64,000 nucleotides of DNA from Demequina silvatica (lineage in GTDB: Bacteria > Actinomycetota > Actinomycetes > Actinomycetales > Demequinaceae). The position numbers were made by a program, and so were the translations under genes. The stretch covers positions 62,001-126,000 of the forward strand of contig NZ_BBMA01000011.1 of assembly GCF_000971215.1 (NCBI RefSeq). Direction: 5' to 3'. Numbering within the stretch: the stretch's first letter is position 1; each line of letters opens with the position of its first letter. Positions 55,778 through 64,000 of this stretch are shown one piece after another. A model generated the notes under the pieces. The model was not told the origin of the DNA. It saw only the letters and a list, made by a program, of their open reading frames with translations, and did no database searches.

Positions 55778-57862
55778 ATGCATCAGAGGGGGAACCGGCT
55801 GCGCTCTCGCGCCGCCATCGGGGGGCTGGCGGCGGCCGTGATGCTCGCGACCAGCCTGATCGCGACGCCCGCGGGCGCGGCCACGGATGATCCACGCGTG
55901 GACACCGTGTACCAGTTCGCGACAGACCAGTACACGGATCCGGGCGGCCACCTGAACCTGCAGACGCGCTCGATCGCCGAGCTGGGCGACCGGATCACGC
56001 TGGCAGGCGAGGCCCGTACGCTCGACACCATCCAGGTGACTCTGCAGAGCTTCGCGTGCCAGACCGGCGGCTGGAACAACGAGAACTGCACCAGCGCGGC
56101 CAACGCCAGCTTCAGCCACCCGGTCACGGTCAACGTGTACGCGGTGGGCGCCGGCGGCGCGGTGGGCGACCTGCTCGCCACCCTGACCCGCCAGGTCAAC
56201 ATCCGCTACCGCCCGAGCTCCCAGCCGGGCACGTGCGTGGACAACCCGGACACGAGCTTCTACGTCGAGTCGGCCTGGTGGTACGACGCGGCGAGGGGAC
56301 GATGCGTCGCGAACTACGTGCAGACGGTCACCTTCGACCTGCACAACCAGGGCGTGGAGCTGCCCACCGAGGTGATCGCCGCGGTGACCTTCCCGACCAG
56401 CCGGTTCGGCTCGGGGCTCGCCGTGGGCGGGCCCTGGGACAGCATCGACGTGTCGATGGCGGACGAGGCGCCCGTGCGGGGCACCAACGTCAGCCAAGGC
56501 GTGCTCTACTTCGACTCGAACGATGACGTGAACTTCCCGGCCGAGGACGAGACGCCCGAGCTGGGCGTGTTCAAGGCCGCGAGCGGGTGGCAGTTCGACA
56601 ACAACAACTACCGCACGCCGCTCATCACGATCACTGCGACGCCGCAGACCGACCGGGTCCTGCCCGCCACGTTCGTGGGCGGCTTCGAGCAGGGCACCTC
56701 GGCGGGGCTGGGGCTGGTGACCAGGCAGAACGACGGGCTGCTCGCGTCCTCGGGCTGCTGGTACGCCGAGGCTCCGGTGACCAACTACGGCACCCACAAC
56801 GGCACCGGCACGGTGACCATGGCCTACGGGGGCTACGCGACGGAGTTCCCGTCGGGCGGCTACACCACGTCGGCCGACTTCTACCTCGATGCGGACGCGG
56901 CCTCGGGGCAGTTCACCTGGGCCCACGCGGTCAACGGCACCGACGGCCAGCTGCAGCGGAGCTTCATGTTCTACGCGGGCGCGGACGGCTCCGGGACGTG
57001 GACGGTGGGCACCGGGCTGACCGCCGCGACCACCGCGCCGTACCGCAGCAACTACGGCACCAGCCCTCTCTTCATCGAGGAGTCCGGGTGGTACACGCTG
57101 CGTCACCGGCTGTACGCCCAGGGCGGGCTGCTGTACGCGGACCTGTCGGTGCTCGACGACTCGGGGGCGGTGCTCGACACCTGGACCCTGGGCGGGAACT
57201 CTCAGGACCTGGTCCCGACGCTCGTGGGCGGCAACCGGTACGGGTGGCTGATCAACAACTCGTACGCGGGCCTGCGGATGGACAACGTGGTGCTCGGCGC
57301 ACCGCGGCCCACCAACGCGTGCGTGCAGACGTTCACCACCGCGCCGACCCCGACCATCACGGGCGTGCCGAAGGCGGGCGTGATCCTTCGCGCGCAGACC
57401 GGCGACTGGGCGCCCGAGCCGTCGGAGTTCGCGTACCAGTGGATGCGCAACGGCGTGCCGATCGCGGGCGCGACGGCAGCCTCGTACAAGGTCTCATCGA
57501 AGGACCGCGGCAAGAAGCTCCGCGTCGACGTGACCGCGTCGCGGCCCACCTTCGTCGACCGCGAGGTGCGTTCGGCCCCGCTGTACGTACCGAAGGTCTG
57601 GGCAACGCCGGACCGTCCGCCGCTCAAGGGCACCGCGGCGGTAGGAAGCCGGCTCTCCACGGTGGTCCCGGCCTGGTCGCCCAAGCCGGACACCGTCGCC
57701 TACCAGTGGATGCGTGACGGCAGGCCCATCTGGGGCGCGAAGTCGTCGACCTACGTGGTGAAGAAGGCAGACCGCGGCCACCTGATCAAGGTGAGGATCA
57801 CCGCGAAGAAGACGGGCTACATCAAGTCCGTGGTCTTCTCGAAGGCCCGAACCATGTCGTAG
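55778..57862 (+). CDS. Large secreted protein with C-terminal Ig-like repeats
   Basis: 694 aa. Signal peptide about 1-35 (S-L-I-A-T-P-A-G-A-A). Residues 36-515 form one or more beta-rich domains that I do not recognise, with aromatic-rich segments (W-W-Y-D-A, N-N-N-Y-R-T) and scattered cysteines. Two C-terminal repeats (about 520-605 and 608-694) share G-x-x-L-x-x-x-x-x-x-W-x-P, Y-Q-W-M-R and D-R-G, the actinobacterial Ig-like repeat seen in many surface proteins. No SLH, sortase or membrane anchor is visible. ATG 55778 is preferred to 55760 because of GGGGGAA upstream. The word at 56297 is read Gly-Arg-Cys here, off the usual frame. Confidence 0.75.
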   Translation: MHQRGNRLRSRAAIGGLAAAVMLATSLIATPAGAATDDPRVDTVYQFATDQYTDPGGHLNLQTRSIAELGDRITLAGEARTLDTIQVTLQSFACQTGGWNNENCTSAANASFSHPVTVNVYAVGAGGAVGDLLATLTRQVNIRYRPSSQPGTCVDNPDTSFYVESAWWYDAARGRCVANYVQTVTFDLHNQGVELPTEVIAAVTFPTSRFGSGLAVGGPWDSIDVSMADEAPVRGTNVSQGVLYFDSNDDVNFPAEDETPELGVFKAASGWQFDNNNYRTPLITITATPQTDRVLPATFVGGFEQGTSAGLGLVTRQNDGLLASSGCWYAEAPVTNYGTHNGTGTVTMAYGGYATEFPSGGYTTSADFYLDADAASGQFTWAHAVNGTDGQLQRSFMFYAGADGSGTWTVGTGLTAATTAPYRSNYGTSPLFIEESGWYTLRHRLYAQGGLLYADLSVLDDSGAVLDTWTLGGNSQDLVPTLVGGNRYGWLINNSYAGLRMDNVVLGAPRPTNACVQTFTTAPTPTITGVPKAGVILRAQTGDWAPEPSEFAYQWMRNGVPIAGATAASYKVSSKDRGKKLRVDVTASRPTFVDREVRSAPLYVPKVWATPDRPPLKGTAAVGSRLSTVVPAWSPKPDTVAYQWMRDGRPIWGAKSSTYVVKKADRGHLIKVRITAKKTGYIKSVVFSKARTMS

Positions 57863-57943
57863 ACGAGCGCACGGGCTGACAGGGCCGTCGCCGGGGTGAC
57901 CCGGCGGCGGCCCTCGGCGCGTACGGCGACGTCGGGGTCCCGC

Positions 57944-58996
57944 TTACGGAGCGAGCGCGGCGGAGAGGAAGCCCACCACCTGGTCACGCCACGCGTGCGG
58001 ATCGGTACGGAGGGCCCCCGCATGCGCCGCGCCCGGTACCGTCCACACGTCGACGTCCGGGTCGACGTCCGCGAGGGACGATGCGGCGGTCGCCTCGTCC
58101 GGCACGTCGCCGGCGACGATCAGCAGCGTTGGCGCGGTGGACCGGGCCGCGGCGCCCGCGAGCGGCCCGGGCCTCGCAGCAGGGGAGAGCAGTTCGAGCA
58201 GCACGTCGCGCTCGAGGTCCATCGCACGCTGGATCGCGCCCGCGGGGCCGCCCGGCAGCCAGGCGGCCTTGTCCTCCGCGGTGCGTCCGGTCGCCCCCTC
58301 CGCGACCACCGCCTGGATCCGCGCATCGTCCCCCGCCGCGCCCAGCGCCTCCTCGCCGCCCATCGAGATGCCGACCACGCCGATCCTGTCGGGGTCGACA
58401 CCCGGCAGCGCCTCGACCGCGTCGACGGCCGCGCGCACGTCGCGCTCGCCCCACCAGCCCAGTTCGTGCGGCGACCCTCCGGACGCGCCGTGACCGCTCG
58501 CGTCGAGCATCAGCACCCCGTAGCCCGCGTCGCGGAGCACCTCGGCATGCTCCACGACCGCGGCGCGGGTCGATCCGGAGCCGTGCAGCAGCACCAGGGC
58601 CGCGCCGTCGCGCGAGGGCAGCCACCACGCCGCGAGCTCGACCCCGTCGCCCGCCTCGACGGTCAGGTCGGACGCGCCGTCCGGACGGACGGCGCTGGAC
58701 GGCGCGAGCGCCGGGTGCGCCGCCCAGGTCGCCACCCCGACGGGGAGGGCGAGGATCGCGACCACGGGCAGCGCGGCGACCAGCACCAGGGTCCGGGACC
58801 ACCAGCGGCGAGCGACCCGCGTCGCGATCCACACGAGCGCCGCCAGCGCGGCGATCAGCGCGACCGTGGCGACCAGCGCGACCGGCGAGAGGCCCGTGCG
58901 GGCCAGTCGCGCGGGCCCAAGCGCCGCGCACGCGCCCGCGAAGCTCGCCAGCACCACGGCCGCGCCCGCGGCCGCCACGACCGTCCATGCGCGCAT
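57944..58996 (-). CDS. Membrane-anchored alpha/beta hydrolase
   Basis: A 350-aa protein. Three N-terminal transmembrane helices (about 4-24, 38-58, 68-90), then an alpha/beta hydrolase domain: oxyanion L-L-H-G-S-G, nucleophile elbow G-I-S-M-G-G, and a late histidine in P-G-A-A-H-A-G. Substrate unknown. The start is the ATG with GAGGGGG upstream on its strand. Two copies of the dispersed word lie in it (58076 read Ala-Ser-Ser, 58322 read Asp-Asp-Ala in the gene's frame). Opposite in strand to its neighbours and divergent from proS. Confidence 0.82.
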   Translation of the reverse strand: MRAWTVVAAAGAAVVLASFAGACAALGPARLARTGLSPVALVATVALIAALAALVWIATRVARRWWSRTLVLVAALPVVAILALPVGVATWAAHPALAPSSAVRPDGASDLTVEAGDGVELAAWWLPSRDGAALVLLHGSGSTRAAVVEHAEVLRDAGYGVLMLDASGHGASGGSPHELGWWGERDVRAAVDAVEALPGVDPDRIGVVGISMGGEEALGAAGDDARIQAVVAEGATGRTAEDKAAWLPGGPAGAIQRAMDLERDVLLELLSPAARPGPLAGAAARSTAPTLLIVAGDVPDEATAASSLADVDPDVDVWTVPGAAHAGALRTDPHAWRDQVVGFLSAALAP

Positions 58997-59072
58997 GGTG
59001 CCCCCTCGGTGGGTGCCGCCGCGCCGTGGTCGGGGACCGCGCGGTCTCCTCCGTCCCACGGTAGGCGACCCG

Positions 59073-59082
59073 CGCATCGTCC
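59073..59082. repeat. Dispersed word, reverse orientation, before proS
   Basis: Exact CGCATCGTCC in the 114-bp divergent region, 15 bp upstream of the proS -10. Confidence 0.7.
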
Positions 59083-59097
59083 GCCGTCCGTGCCCGA

Positions 59098-59110
59098 TAC
59101 CCTAGGACCC
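59098..59110 (+). promoter_or_regulatory. Candidate leaderless promoter of proS
   Basis: TACCCT (59098-59103), seven bases, ATG at 59111; no Shine-Dalgarno. Confidence 0.6.
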
Positions 59111-60913
59111 ATGCTTCGCATGTCCACTCTCTTCCTGCGCACCCTGCGCGAGGACCCCGCCGACGCCGAGGTCGCGTCGCACAAGCTGCTCGTCCGTGCC
59201 GGCTACATCCGCCGCGCCGCACCCGGCATCTACACCTGGCTCCCGCTGGGCCTGAAGGTGCTCGCCAAGGTCGAGGCGATCGTGCGCGAGGAGATGGACG
59301 CCGCCGGCGGCCAGGAGGTCCACTTCCCGGCGCTGCTGCCGCGCGAGCCCTACGAGGCCACGAACCGGTGGACCGAGTACGGACCCAACCTGTTCCGCCT
59401 CAAGGACCGCAAGGACGCCGACTACCTCCTCGCGCCCACGCACGAGGAGATGTTCACGCTGCTGGTGAAGGACCTGTACTCCTCGTACAAGGACCTGCCG
59501 CTGACGATCTATCAGATCCAGACCAAGTACCGTGACGAGGCTCGCCCCCGCGCGGGCCTGCTGCGCGGCCGCGAGTTCATCATGAAGGACTCGTACAGCT
59601 TCGACGTCACGGACGCCGGCCTCGACGCGTCGTACGCGGCGCAGCGCGCGGCCTACGTGCGGATCTTCGACCGGCTGGGACTCGAGTACGTGATCGTGAC
59701 CGCGACGTCCGGCGCGATGGGCGGCTCGAAGTCGGAGGAGTTCCTGTCGCCCACCGAGGTGGGGGAGGACACGTTCGTGCGCTCGCCCGGCGGCTACGCC
59801 GCGAACGTCGAGGCCGTCACCACGCCCGTCCCCGACGCCCTGCCCTGGGACGATGCGCCCGCCGCCCACGTCGAGGACACCCCCGACACCCCGACCATCG
59901 ACACGCTGGTCGCCGCCGCGAACGCCGCGCACCCGCGCGCCGACCGCGAGTGGACCGCCGCGGACACCCTCAAGAACGTGGTGCTCGCGCTCACGTCACC
60001 CACGGGGGAGCGCTCGCTCCTGGTGGTGGGCGTGCCCGGCGACCGCGACGCGGACATGACCCGGCTCGAGGCCGCCCTGGCGCCGTTCGGCGTCGAGGCC
60101 GCCAACGAAGAGGACTTCGCCAAGCACCCCGAGCTCGCGAAGGGCTACATCGGCCCCGGCGCGCTCGGCCCGCAGGCCCGCCCCGAGGGCGTGGAGCGGG
60201 GCTCCGAGGAGGACCGGGCGATCCCGTACCTGCTCGACCCGCGCATCGTCCCCGGCACCCGCTGGATCACCGGCGCCGACGTCCACGGCAAGCACGTGTT
60301 CGAGCTCACCATGGGCCGCGACTTCACCGCGGACGGCACCATCGAGGCCGCCAGCGTGCGCGCCGGTGACCCGTCGCCCGACGGCTCCGGGCCGCTGGAG
60401 CTCGCGCGCGGCGTCGAGATCGGCCACATCTTCCAGCTGGGCCGCAAGTACGCCGAGGCGCTCGACCTGCGCGTGCTCGACGAGAACGGCAAGCAGCAGG
60501 TGGTCACCATGGGCTCGTACGGCATCGGCGTCACGCGCGCCGTGGCGCTGCTCGCGGAGAACAACCACGACGAGCTGGGCCTGGTCTGGCCCATCCAGGT
60601 CGCGCCGTACCAGGTGCACGTGGTCGCGACCGGCAAGGACGACGCGGTGTTCGAGGCCTCCGCGCGGCTCGCGGGAGAGCTCGAGGCCGCGGGCATCGAG
60701 GTCTGCTACGACGACCGCTTCAAGGTCTCGCCCGGCGTGAAGTTCAAGGACGCCGAGCTGCTGGGCGCGCCCTTCATCCTGGTGGTGGGCCGCGGCCTCG
60801 CCGAGGGCACCGTCGAGCTCAAGGTCCGCGCGGCGGGCACCAGCGAGGCGCTTCCGGTGGACGATGCGGCGGCCGCTGTGATCGCCCGCGTCCAGGAGGC
60901 GCTGGCCGGCTGA
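59111..60913 (+). CDS. proS: Prolyl-tRNA synthetase, bacterial type
   Basis: A 600-aa class II synthetase. N-terminus [15 protein letters not shown]; class II motif 2 R-D-E-A-R-P-R ... [16 protein letters not shown]; the INS editing insertion (about 215-390) that removes mischarged alanine; motif 3 G-S-Y-G-I-G-V-T-R; and a C-terminal anticodon domain. Three copies of the dispersed word (59848, 60242, 60859) lie in it, two read Asp-Asp-Ala, the most of any gene here. Confidence 0.96.
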   Translation: MLRMSTLFLRTLREDPADAEVASHKLLVRAGYIRRAAPGIYTWLPLGLKVLAKVEAIVREEMDAAGGQEVHFPALLPREPYEATNRWTEYGPNLFRLKDRKDADYLLAPTHEEMFTLLVKDLYSSYKDLPLTIYQIQTKYRDEARPRAGLLRGREFIMKDSYSFDVTDAGLDASYAAQRAAYVRIFDRLGLEYVIVTATSGAMGGSKSEEFLSPTEVGEDTFVRSPGGYAANVEAVTTPVPDALPWDDAPAAHVEDTPDTPTIDTLVAAANAAHPRADREWTAADTLKNVVLALTSPTGERSLLVVGVPGDRDADMTRLEAALAPFGVEAANEEDFAKHPELAKGYIGPGALGPQARPEGVERGSEEDRAIPYLLDPRIVPGTRWITGADVHGKHVFELTMGRDFTADGTIEAASVRAGDPSPDGSGPLELARGVEIGHIFQLGRKYAEALDLRVLDENGKQQVVTMGSYGIGVTRAVALLAENNHDELGLVWPIQVAPYQVHVVATGKDDAVFEASARLAGELEAAGIEVCYDDRFKVSPGVKFKDAELLGAPFILVVGRGLAEGTVELKVRAAGTSEALPVDDAAAAVIARVQEALAG

Positions 60914-60941
60914 GCGGCCCGCCCCTCTCGACCGCGTTCCA

Positions 60942-60973
60942 CACGGAGCCGGTCCCTGGGGGCCGGCTCCGTG
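60942..60973. terminator. Hairpin terminator after proS
   Basis: Eleven perfect pairs (60942-60952 with 60963-60973) around a ten-base loop, 29 bp after the proS stop. Confidence 0.7.
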
Positions 60974-60998
60974 CATGTGCGCGGTCACATCTGGGCGT

Positions 60999-61040
60999 TC
61001 GTGTGGATCAGCGTCGCATCCGTGTGGATCAGCGATCGCG
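60999..61040. repeat. Two-copy 21-bp tandem repeat
   Basis: CGTGTGGATCAGCG occurs at 61000-61013 and again at 61021-61034, in a 21-bp period, between the proS terminator and the end of the convergent DUF4439 gene. Confidence 0.65.
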
Positions 61041-61048
61041 GGTGCGCC

Positions 61049-62005
61049 TCAGCCGGCGGCGGTGACGCCCGGCAGCGCCGGCACGTCGGCGAGGTCGAAG
61101 CCACGGAGGGACGCGGCCTGCATCCAGGCGTCGTACGCGCCGTTCAGGATCCACGGCACGTCCTCGGCGTCCGCGCCGTCGATGAGCGCCGCGTAGCTCT
61201 CCGCGATCTCGGTCTCCACTGCGCGCTCGGTGGCGGCCCGCGCCTTGCGCGTCCCGGTGCCGGCGGGAGGCACGTCATAGAGGCTCGCGCGGTCGTCCTC
61301 GACGCCGGGCAGCGCGACCAGGGCGGCGGCGCGGGCCTCGTGCAGGCGGGAGCGCGTGAGGGCCCGCTCGCGTTCGACCCCGGTCGCGCGCGCCGCGGCG
61401 ACCTCGTAGGCGAAGGACGCGCGGTCGTGCGCGACCGCCAGGGACGCGAGGGCCGCCGCGTCCGCGGACGTGCCGTCGGCCGGCAGCCACGGGCCCGCCT
61501 CATCGCCCAGCGAGGGCATGGCGCGCTCGCGCGGCGCCTTGCCCGCGACGGCGGGAGCGTCCGTGACCACCGCGTGGGACAGCGCGACCGCGCGCAGCAG
61601 CGCGGCCAGCGAGGGGTCGTCCGCCTCGGCGGCCTCCGCGGCCTCGAGCGCGCCGTCGATCGCGTCGGCGACAGCGACCTCGAGCGTGGGATCGGGCGTC
61701 GGCGACGCCGTGGGGGACGGCGTGGGCGACGGCGTCGCGACGTACACGCCGCCGAGCGCCGCAAGCCGCTCGGGGGCCAGCAGCGACTCGGCCACGCCGG
61801 ACTCGGAGGAGTCCGCCACGTCGATCACGGTCTGCTCCCGGATCGCGGCCTGGTCGCGCAGCACCACGGTGGGCGTGGGGGTGCGCCGCTCGAGCGGCGG
61901 CGTCTCCACCCGCCACGAGCAGCCCGCGACCGCGACCGCCAGGATGCCTGCGGTGATGACCACGCCGAGCGCGCGGGAGGGACGGGACGGCATGGGCGCC
62001 ATCAT
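61049..62005 (-). CDS. DUF4439 ferritin-like lipoprotein
   Basis: 318 aa. Signal sequence with lipobox A-V-A-G-C (Cys about residue 27), a Thr/Pro-rich stretch including P-T-P-S-P-T-A-S-P-T-P-D, then a helical Ala/Glu-rich region ending in a DUF4439-like ferritin-like domain (about 170-310, with E-x-x-x-A-E-S-Y-A-A-L). Such genes are found next to rimP-nusA in many actinobacteria; function unknown. The ATG at 62005 has AGGGG upstream on its strand; nearby in-frame ATGs (62002, 61993) are possible. Confidence 0.75.
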   Translation of the reverse strand: MMAPMPSRPSRALGVVITAGILAVAVAGCSWRVETPPLERRTPTPTVVLRDQAAIREQTVIDVADSSESGVAESLLAPERLAALGGVYVATPSPTPSPTASPTPDPTLEVAVADAIDGALEAAEAAEADDPSLAALLRAVALSHAVVTDAPAVAGKAPRERAMPSLGDEAGPWLPADGTSADAAALASLAVAHDRASFAYEVAAARATGVERERALTRSRLHEARAAALVALPGVEDDRASLYDVPPAGTGTRKARAATERAVETEIAESYAALIDGADAEDVPWILNGAYDAWMQAASLRGFDLADVPALPGVTAAG

Positions 62006-62032
62006 GACATGCCCCTGCGAGGGTCCTAGAAT
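62004..62032 (+). promoter_or_regulatory. Promoter of the rimP-nusA-infB operon
   Basis: ATGACA (62004-62009), 17-bp spacer, TAGAAT (62027-62032). This is the best conventional promoter seen in the window; it gives a leader of about 50 nt with GGGAGG before rimP. Confidence 0.65.
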
Positions 62033-62087
62033 GTGGGTCGACCGAATTTCAGGAACGGAACGCGCGCCGCGCGTGGGAGGCGATGCC

Positions 62088-62552
62088 ATGGACATCACGA
62101 GCCGCATCATCGAGCTCGCCGCGCCGGAGGCCGAGGCCGTTGGGCTGGTGCTCGAGGGAGTCGAGGTGACCGCCGCAGGCAAGCGCTCGCGGGTCGTGGT
62201 CACGCTGGACCTTCCGGAGACCGAGGTGGGCAGCGCCGACCTCGACGCCATCGCCGAGGCCTCCCGCCGCATCGGCGCCGCCCTGGACGAGGCGAACGTG
62301 CCGTCCACGCCGTACGTCCTCGAGGTCTCGACCCCCGGCACCGACCGCGTCCTCACCGAGCGCCGCCACTTCATGCGCGCCCGGACCCGGTTGCTCGAGC
62401 TGCGCCTCGCGGACGGCACGCTCACGGGACGCCTCACCGACGTCGACGGGGACGAGCTGGTGCTCGACGTCGACGGCGAGGAGCGTCGCGTCCCGGTCGC
62501 GCAGGTGACGGACGGTCGCATCGTCGTGGAGTTCAAGAGGCTGGGAGAGTAG
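62088..62552 (+). CDS. rimP: Ribosome maturation factor RimP
   Basis: A 154-aa 30S assembly factor. G-L-V-L-E-G-V-E-V, the central L-E-V-S-T-P-G-T-D-R-V-L and the C-terminal SH3-like domain (L-V-L-D-V-D-G-E) fit. ATG 62088 lies 8 bp after GGGAGG. First gene of the nusA operon. Confidence 0.93.
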   Translation: MDITSRIIELAAPEAEAVGLVLEGVEVTAAGKRSRVVVTLDLPETEVGSADLDAIAEASRRIGAALDEANVPSTPYVLEVSTPGTDRVLTERRHFMRARTRLLELRLADGTLTGRLTDVDGDELVLDVDGEERRVPVAQVTDGRIVVEFKRLGE

Positions 62553-62558
62553 TAGGAC

Positions 62559-63566
62559 ATGGACATCGACATGCAGGCCCTGCGGGGCCTCGAGCGCGAG
62601 AAGGACATCCGTCTGGACGTGCTGGTCGACGCGATCGAGCAGGCGCTCGTCTCCGCGTATCACAAGACCCCGGGCGCGTACCGGCACGCCCGCGCGCACC
62701 TCGACCGCGTCACCGGCAAGGTGACCATCCTCGCCCGCGAGGACGTCGAGGAGGGTCAGGACCCCGCCGAGCTCCCCGAGTTCGACCACACCCCGGCCGA
62801 CTTCGGGCGGATCGCCACGTCGACCGCGCGTCAGGTGATCTTCCAGCGCCTGCGTCAGGCGGGGGACGATGCGGTGCTGGGCGAGTACGCCGGGCGTGAG
62901 GGCCACCTGGTGTCGGGTGTCATCCAGCAGTCCTCGGACCCGAAGAACGTGCACGTGGACCTGGGCGACGTCGAGGCGATCCTGCCGCCGCACGAGCAGG
63001 TCCCCACCGAGGTGTACGTCCACGGCGAGCGCCTCAAGGGCTACGTCCTCGACATCTCCCGCGGCGCCAAGGGCCCGTCCATCACGCTGTCGCGCACCCA
63101 CCCCGGCCTGGTGCGCAAGCTGTTCGAGCTCGAGGTGCCCGAGATCGCCGACGGCACCGTCGAGATCATGAGCCTCGCCCGCGAGGCCGGCCACCGCACC
63201 AAGATCGCCGTGCGCGCGACGGTCCCGGGCGTCAACGCCAAGGGCGCGTGCATCGGCCCGATGGGCTCGCGCGTCCGCGCCGTCATGAGCGAGCTGCGCG
63301 GAGAGAAGATCGACATCATCGACTGGGACGACGACCCGGCCACGTTCGTGGGCAACGCGCTGTCGCCGTCGCGCGTCGTGTCGGTCGCCGTGGTGGACGA
63401 GGAGGCCCGCGCCGCGCGCGTGGTGGTCCCGGACTTCCACCTGTCGCTCGCGATCGGCAAGGAGGGGCAGAACGCCCGCCTCGCGGCACGCCTCACGGGG
63501 TGGCGCATCGACATCCGTTCGGACGAGCAGCCCGACGTGCCCGGGCGAGCCGGATCCGGGCGCTGA
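62559..63566 (+). CDS. nusA: Transcription termination/antitermination protein NusA
   Basis: A 335-aa elongation factor modulating pausing, termination and antitermination. N-terminal RNAP-binding domain 1-105, S1 domain (about 110-180, G-H-L-V-S-G-V-I ... V-H-V-D-L-G), two KH domains ([11 protein letters not shown] and [12 protein letters not shown]). It lacks the C-terminal acidic repeats of E. coli, normal for actinobacteria. A copy of the dispersed word at 62864 reads Asp-Asp-Ala. Confidence 0.96.
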   Translation: MDIDMQALRGLEREKDIRLDVLVDAIEQALVSAYHKTPGAYRHARAHLDRVTGKVTILAREDVEEGQDPAELPEFDHTPADFGRIATSTARQVIFQRLRQAGDDAVLGEYAGREGHLVSGVIQQSSDPKNVHVDLGDVEAILPPHEQVPTEVYVHGERLKGYVLDISRGAKGPSITLSRTHPGLVRKLFELEVPEIADGTVEIMSLAREAGHRTKIAVRATVPGVNAKGACIGPMGSRVRAVMSELRGEKIDIIDWDDDPATFVGNALSPSRVVSVAVVDEEARAARVVVPDFHLSLAIGKEGQNARLAARLTGWRIDIRSDEQPDVPGRAGSGR

Positions 63567-63584
63567 CGGGGATCCGCTAGACTG

Positions 63585-63869
63585 GTGAAGCCGAGAGACC
63601 CGTCTCGTGACGTCGGCGCCCCCGCCACCGCTCCTCAGGAACCGGTGCGGACGTGCGTCGGATGCAGGGGTCGGGCGTCTCGGTCGGTCCTTGTGCGGGT
63701 GACGTGCGTGGACGGCCACGCGGTCGTCGACGAGCGTCGCAGCCTGCCGGGCCGGGGAGCCTGGCTGCACCCCGATCCGGAGTGCCTCGCGCAGGCGCTG
63801 AGACGGAGGGCCCTGCCCCGCGCGCTGCGCGTGGCGGACCTGGACGTCACCGGCCTCACGGTCGGCTAG
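63585..63869 (+). CDS. ylxR: YlxR family RNA-binding/nucleoid-associated protein
   Basis: About 94 aa. R-T-C-V-G-C-R and R-G-A-W-L-H are the DUF448/YlxR hallmarks. Lies between nusA and infB as in most Gram-positives. The GTG at 63585 sits only one base after TAGACT (63578-63583), which looks like a -10 element, so the real start may be the GTG at 63642 just before the conserved R-T-C-V-G-C. Confidence 0.85.
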   Translation: MKPRDPSRDVGAPATAPQEPVRTCVGCRGRASRSVLVRVTCVDGHAVVDERRSLPGRGAWLHPDPECLAQALRRRALPRALRVADLDVTGLTVG

Positions 63870-63997
63870 CGTGGACCGTGCCCACCATCGAATCAGACGG
63901 GATGAAAGCCCATGGCCCAGCGATGAGCATCTCACGATGAGCACCCAGCCGTAACGATGGCTCGACCCTGTCTTGGGCGAGCCGAGACAGGAGAGAA
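63870..63997 (+). promoter_or_regulatory. infB leader with competing hairpins
   Basis: Direct repeat GATGAGCA (63922-63929, 63937-63944). GGCTCG (63959-63964) can pair with CGAGCC (63978-63983), while CCTGTCT (63967-63973) can pair with AGACAGG (63985-63991). The second pairing takes in the Shine-Dalgarno region AGGAGAG; the two are mutually exclusive as simple nested stems. Confidence 0.45.
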
Positions 63998-64000
63998 GTG
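63998..64000 (+). CDS. infB: Probable infB start codon (truncated by window end)
   Basis: The window ends on GTG preceded by AGGAGAGAA, directly downstream of ylxR, where initiation factor IF-2 is encoded in nearly all actinobacteria. Only the start codon is inside the window, so the call rests on position. Confidence 0.55.

Noticed and set aside
61680-61740. Repetitive GC-rich stretch in the DUF4439 gene
   Set aside because: It codes a Pro/Thr/Ser linker after a lipoprotein signal; normal for secreted actinobacterial proteins.

Overview
The window is a chromosomal segment of a very GC-rich actinobacterium. The gene order smc-ftsY-amtB-glnK-glnD-ffh, then rpsP-khpA-rimM-trmD-rplS-lepB-rnhB-DUF2469, yraN-comM-dprA-xerC-sigma-M23-rpsB-tsf-pyrH-frr-cdsA-rlmN-DivIVA-dxr-rseP-ispG-GNAT and proS-rimP-nusA-ylxR-infB is the conserved actinobacterial core arrangement. 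The GTG starts, candidate leaderless promoters and DUF2510, DUF4233, DUF2469, DUF4081 and DUF4439 families fit Actinomycetota, probably the order Micrococcales. A FliA/WhiG-type sigma factor hints at motility. The genus cannot be fixed from sequence alone.

Layout. 1-7.9 kb: folate and small-molecule genes (partial pabC on the minus strand, cysM, two tandem folC paralogues, apt, ndk, YqhA-like protein). 7.9-18.4 kb: chromosome and secretion genes (smc, ftsY, ffh) around a nitrogen cluster amtB-glnK-glnD, which has a GlnR-box-like promoter and a GlnD without the usual C-terminal ACT domains. 18.4-24.8 kb: an amidohydrolase, then a six-gene flavin electron-transfer cassette (three exported FMN-binding proteins, two ferric-reductase-like membrane flavoproteins, one ApbE flavin transferase). 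24.9-30.2 kb: ribosome and processing genes. 30.4-34.6 kb: TetR regulator and two tandem DHA2-type MFS exporters sharing an operator. 34.7-51.0 kb: DNA processing, recombination, sigma factor, translation, phospholipid and MEP isoprenoid genes. 51.1-59.0 kb: an accessory stretch between the ispG cluster and proS holding a 1474-aa SLH-anchored protein, a second large secreted protein and an alpha/beta hydrolase. 59.1-64.0 kb: proS and the rimP-nusA-ylxR-infB operon; the window ends exactly at the probable infB start codon.

The least explained signal is a dispersed 10-11 bp DNA word, GGGACGATGCG (reverse complement CGCATCGTCCC). By eye I find 27 exact copies of the 10-mer core in both orientations, 11 intergenic and 16 inside genes, and several one-mismatch copies. 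With assumed base frequencies of about 36% each G/C and 14% each A/T, well under one copy is expected. It can pair into terminator-like hairpins between genes (3888-3924, 30318-30353). Inside genes it carries codons that look rare here (GAT, GCA, CAT), suggesting constraint on the DNA itself. It resembles uptake-signal or HIP1-type dispersed words, but I know of no description of this one.

A second theme is transcription start architecture: about a dozen genes have a TAnnnT or CAnnnT -10 element only 6-8 nt before an ATG/GTG start and no Shine-Dalgarno, which predicts leaderless mRNAs.
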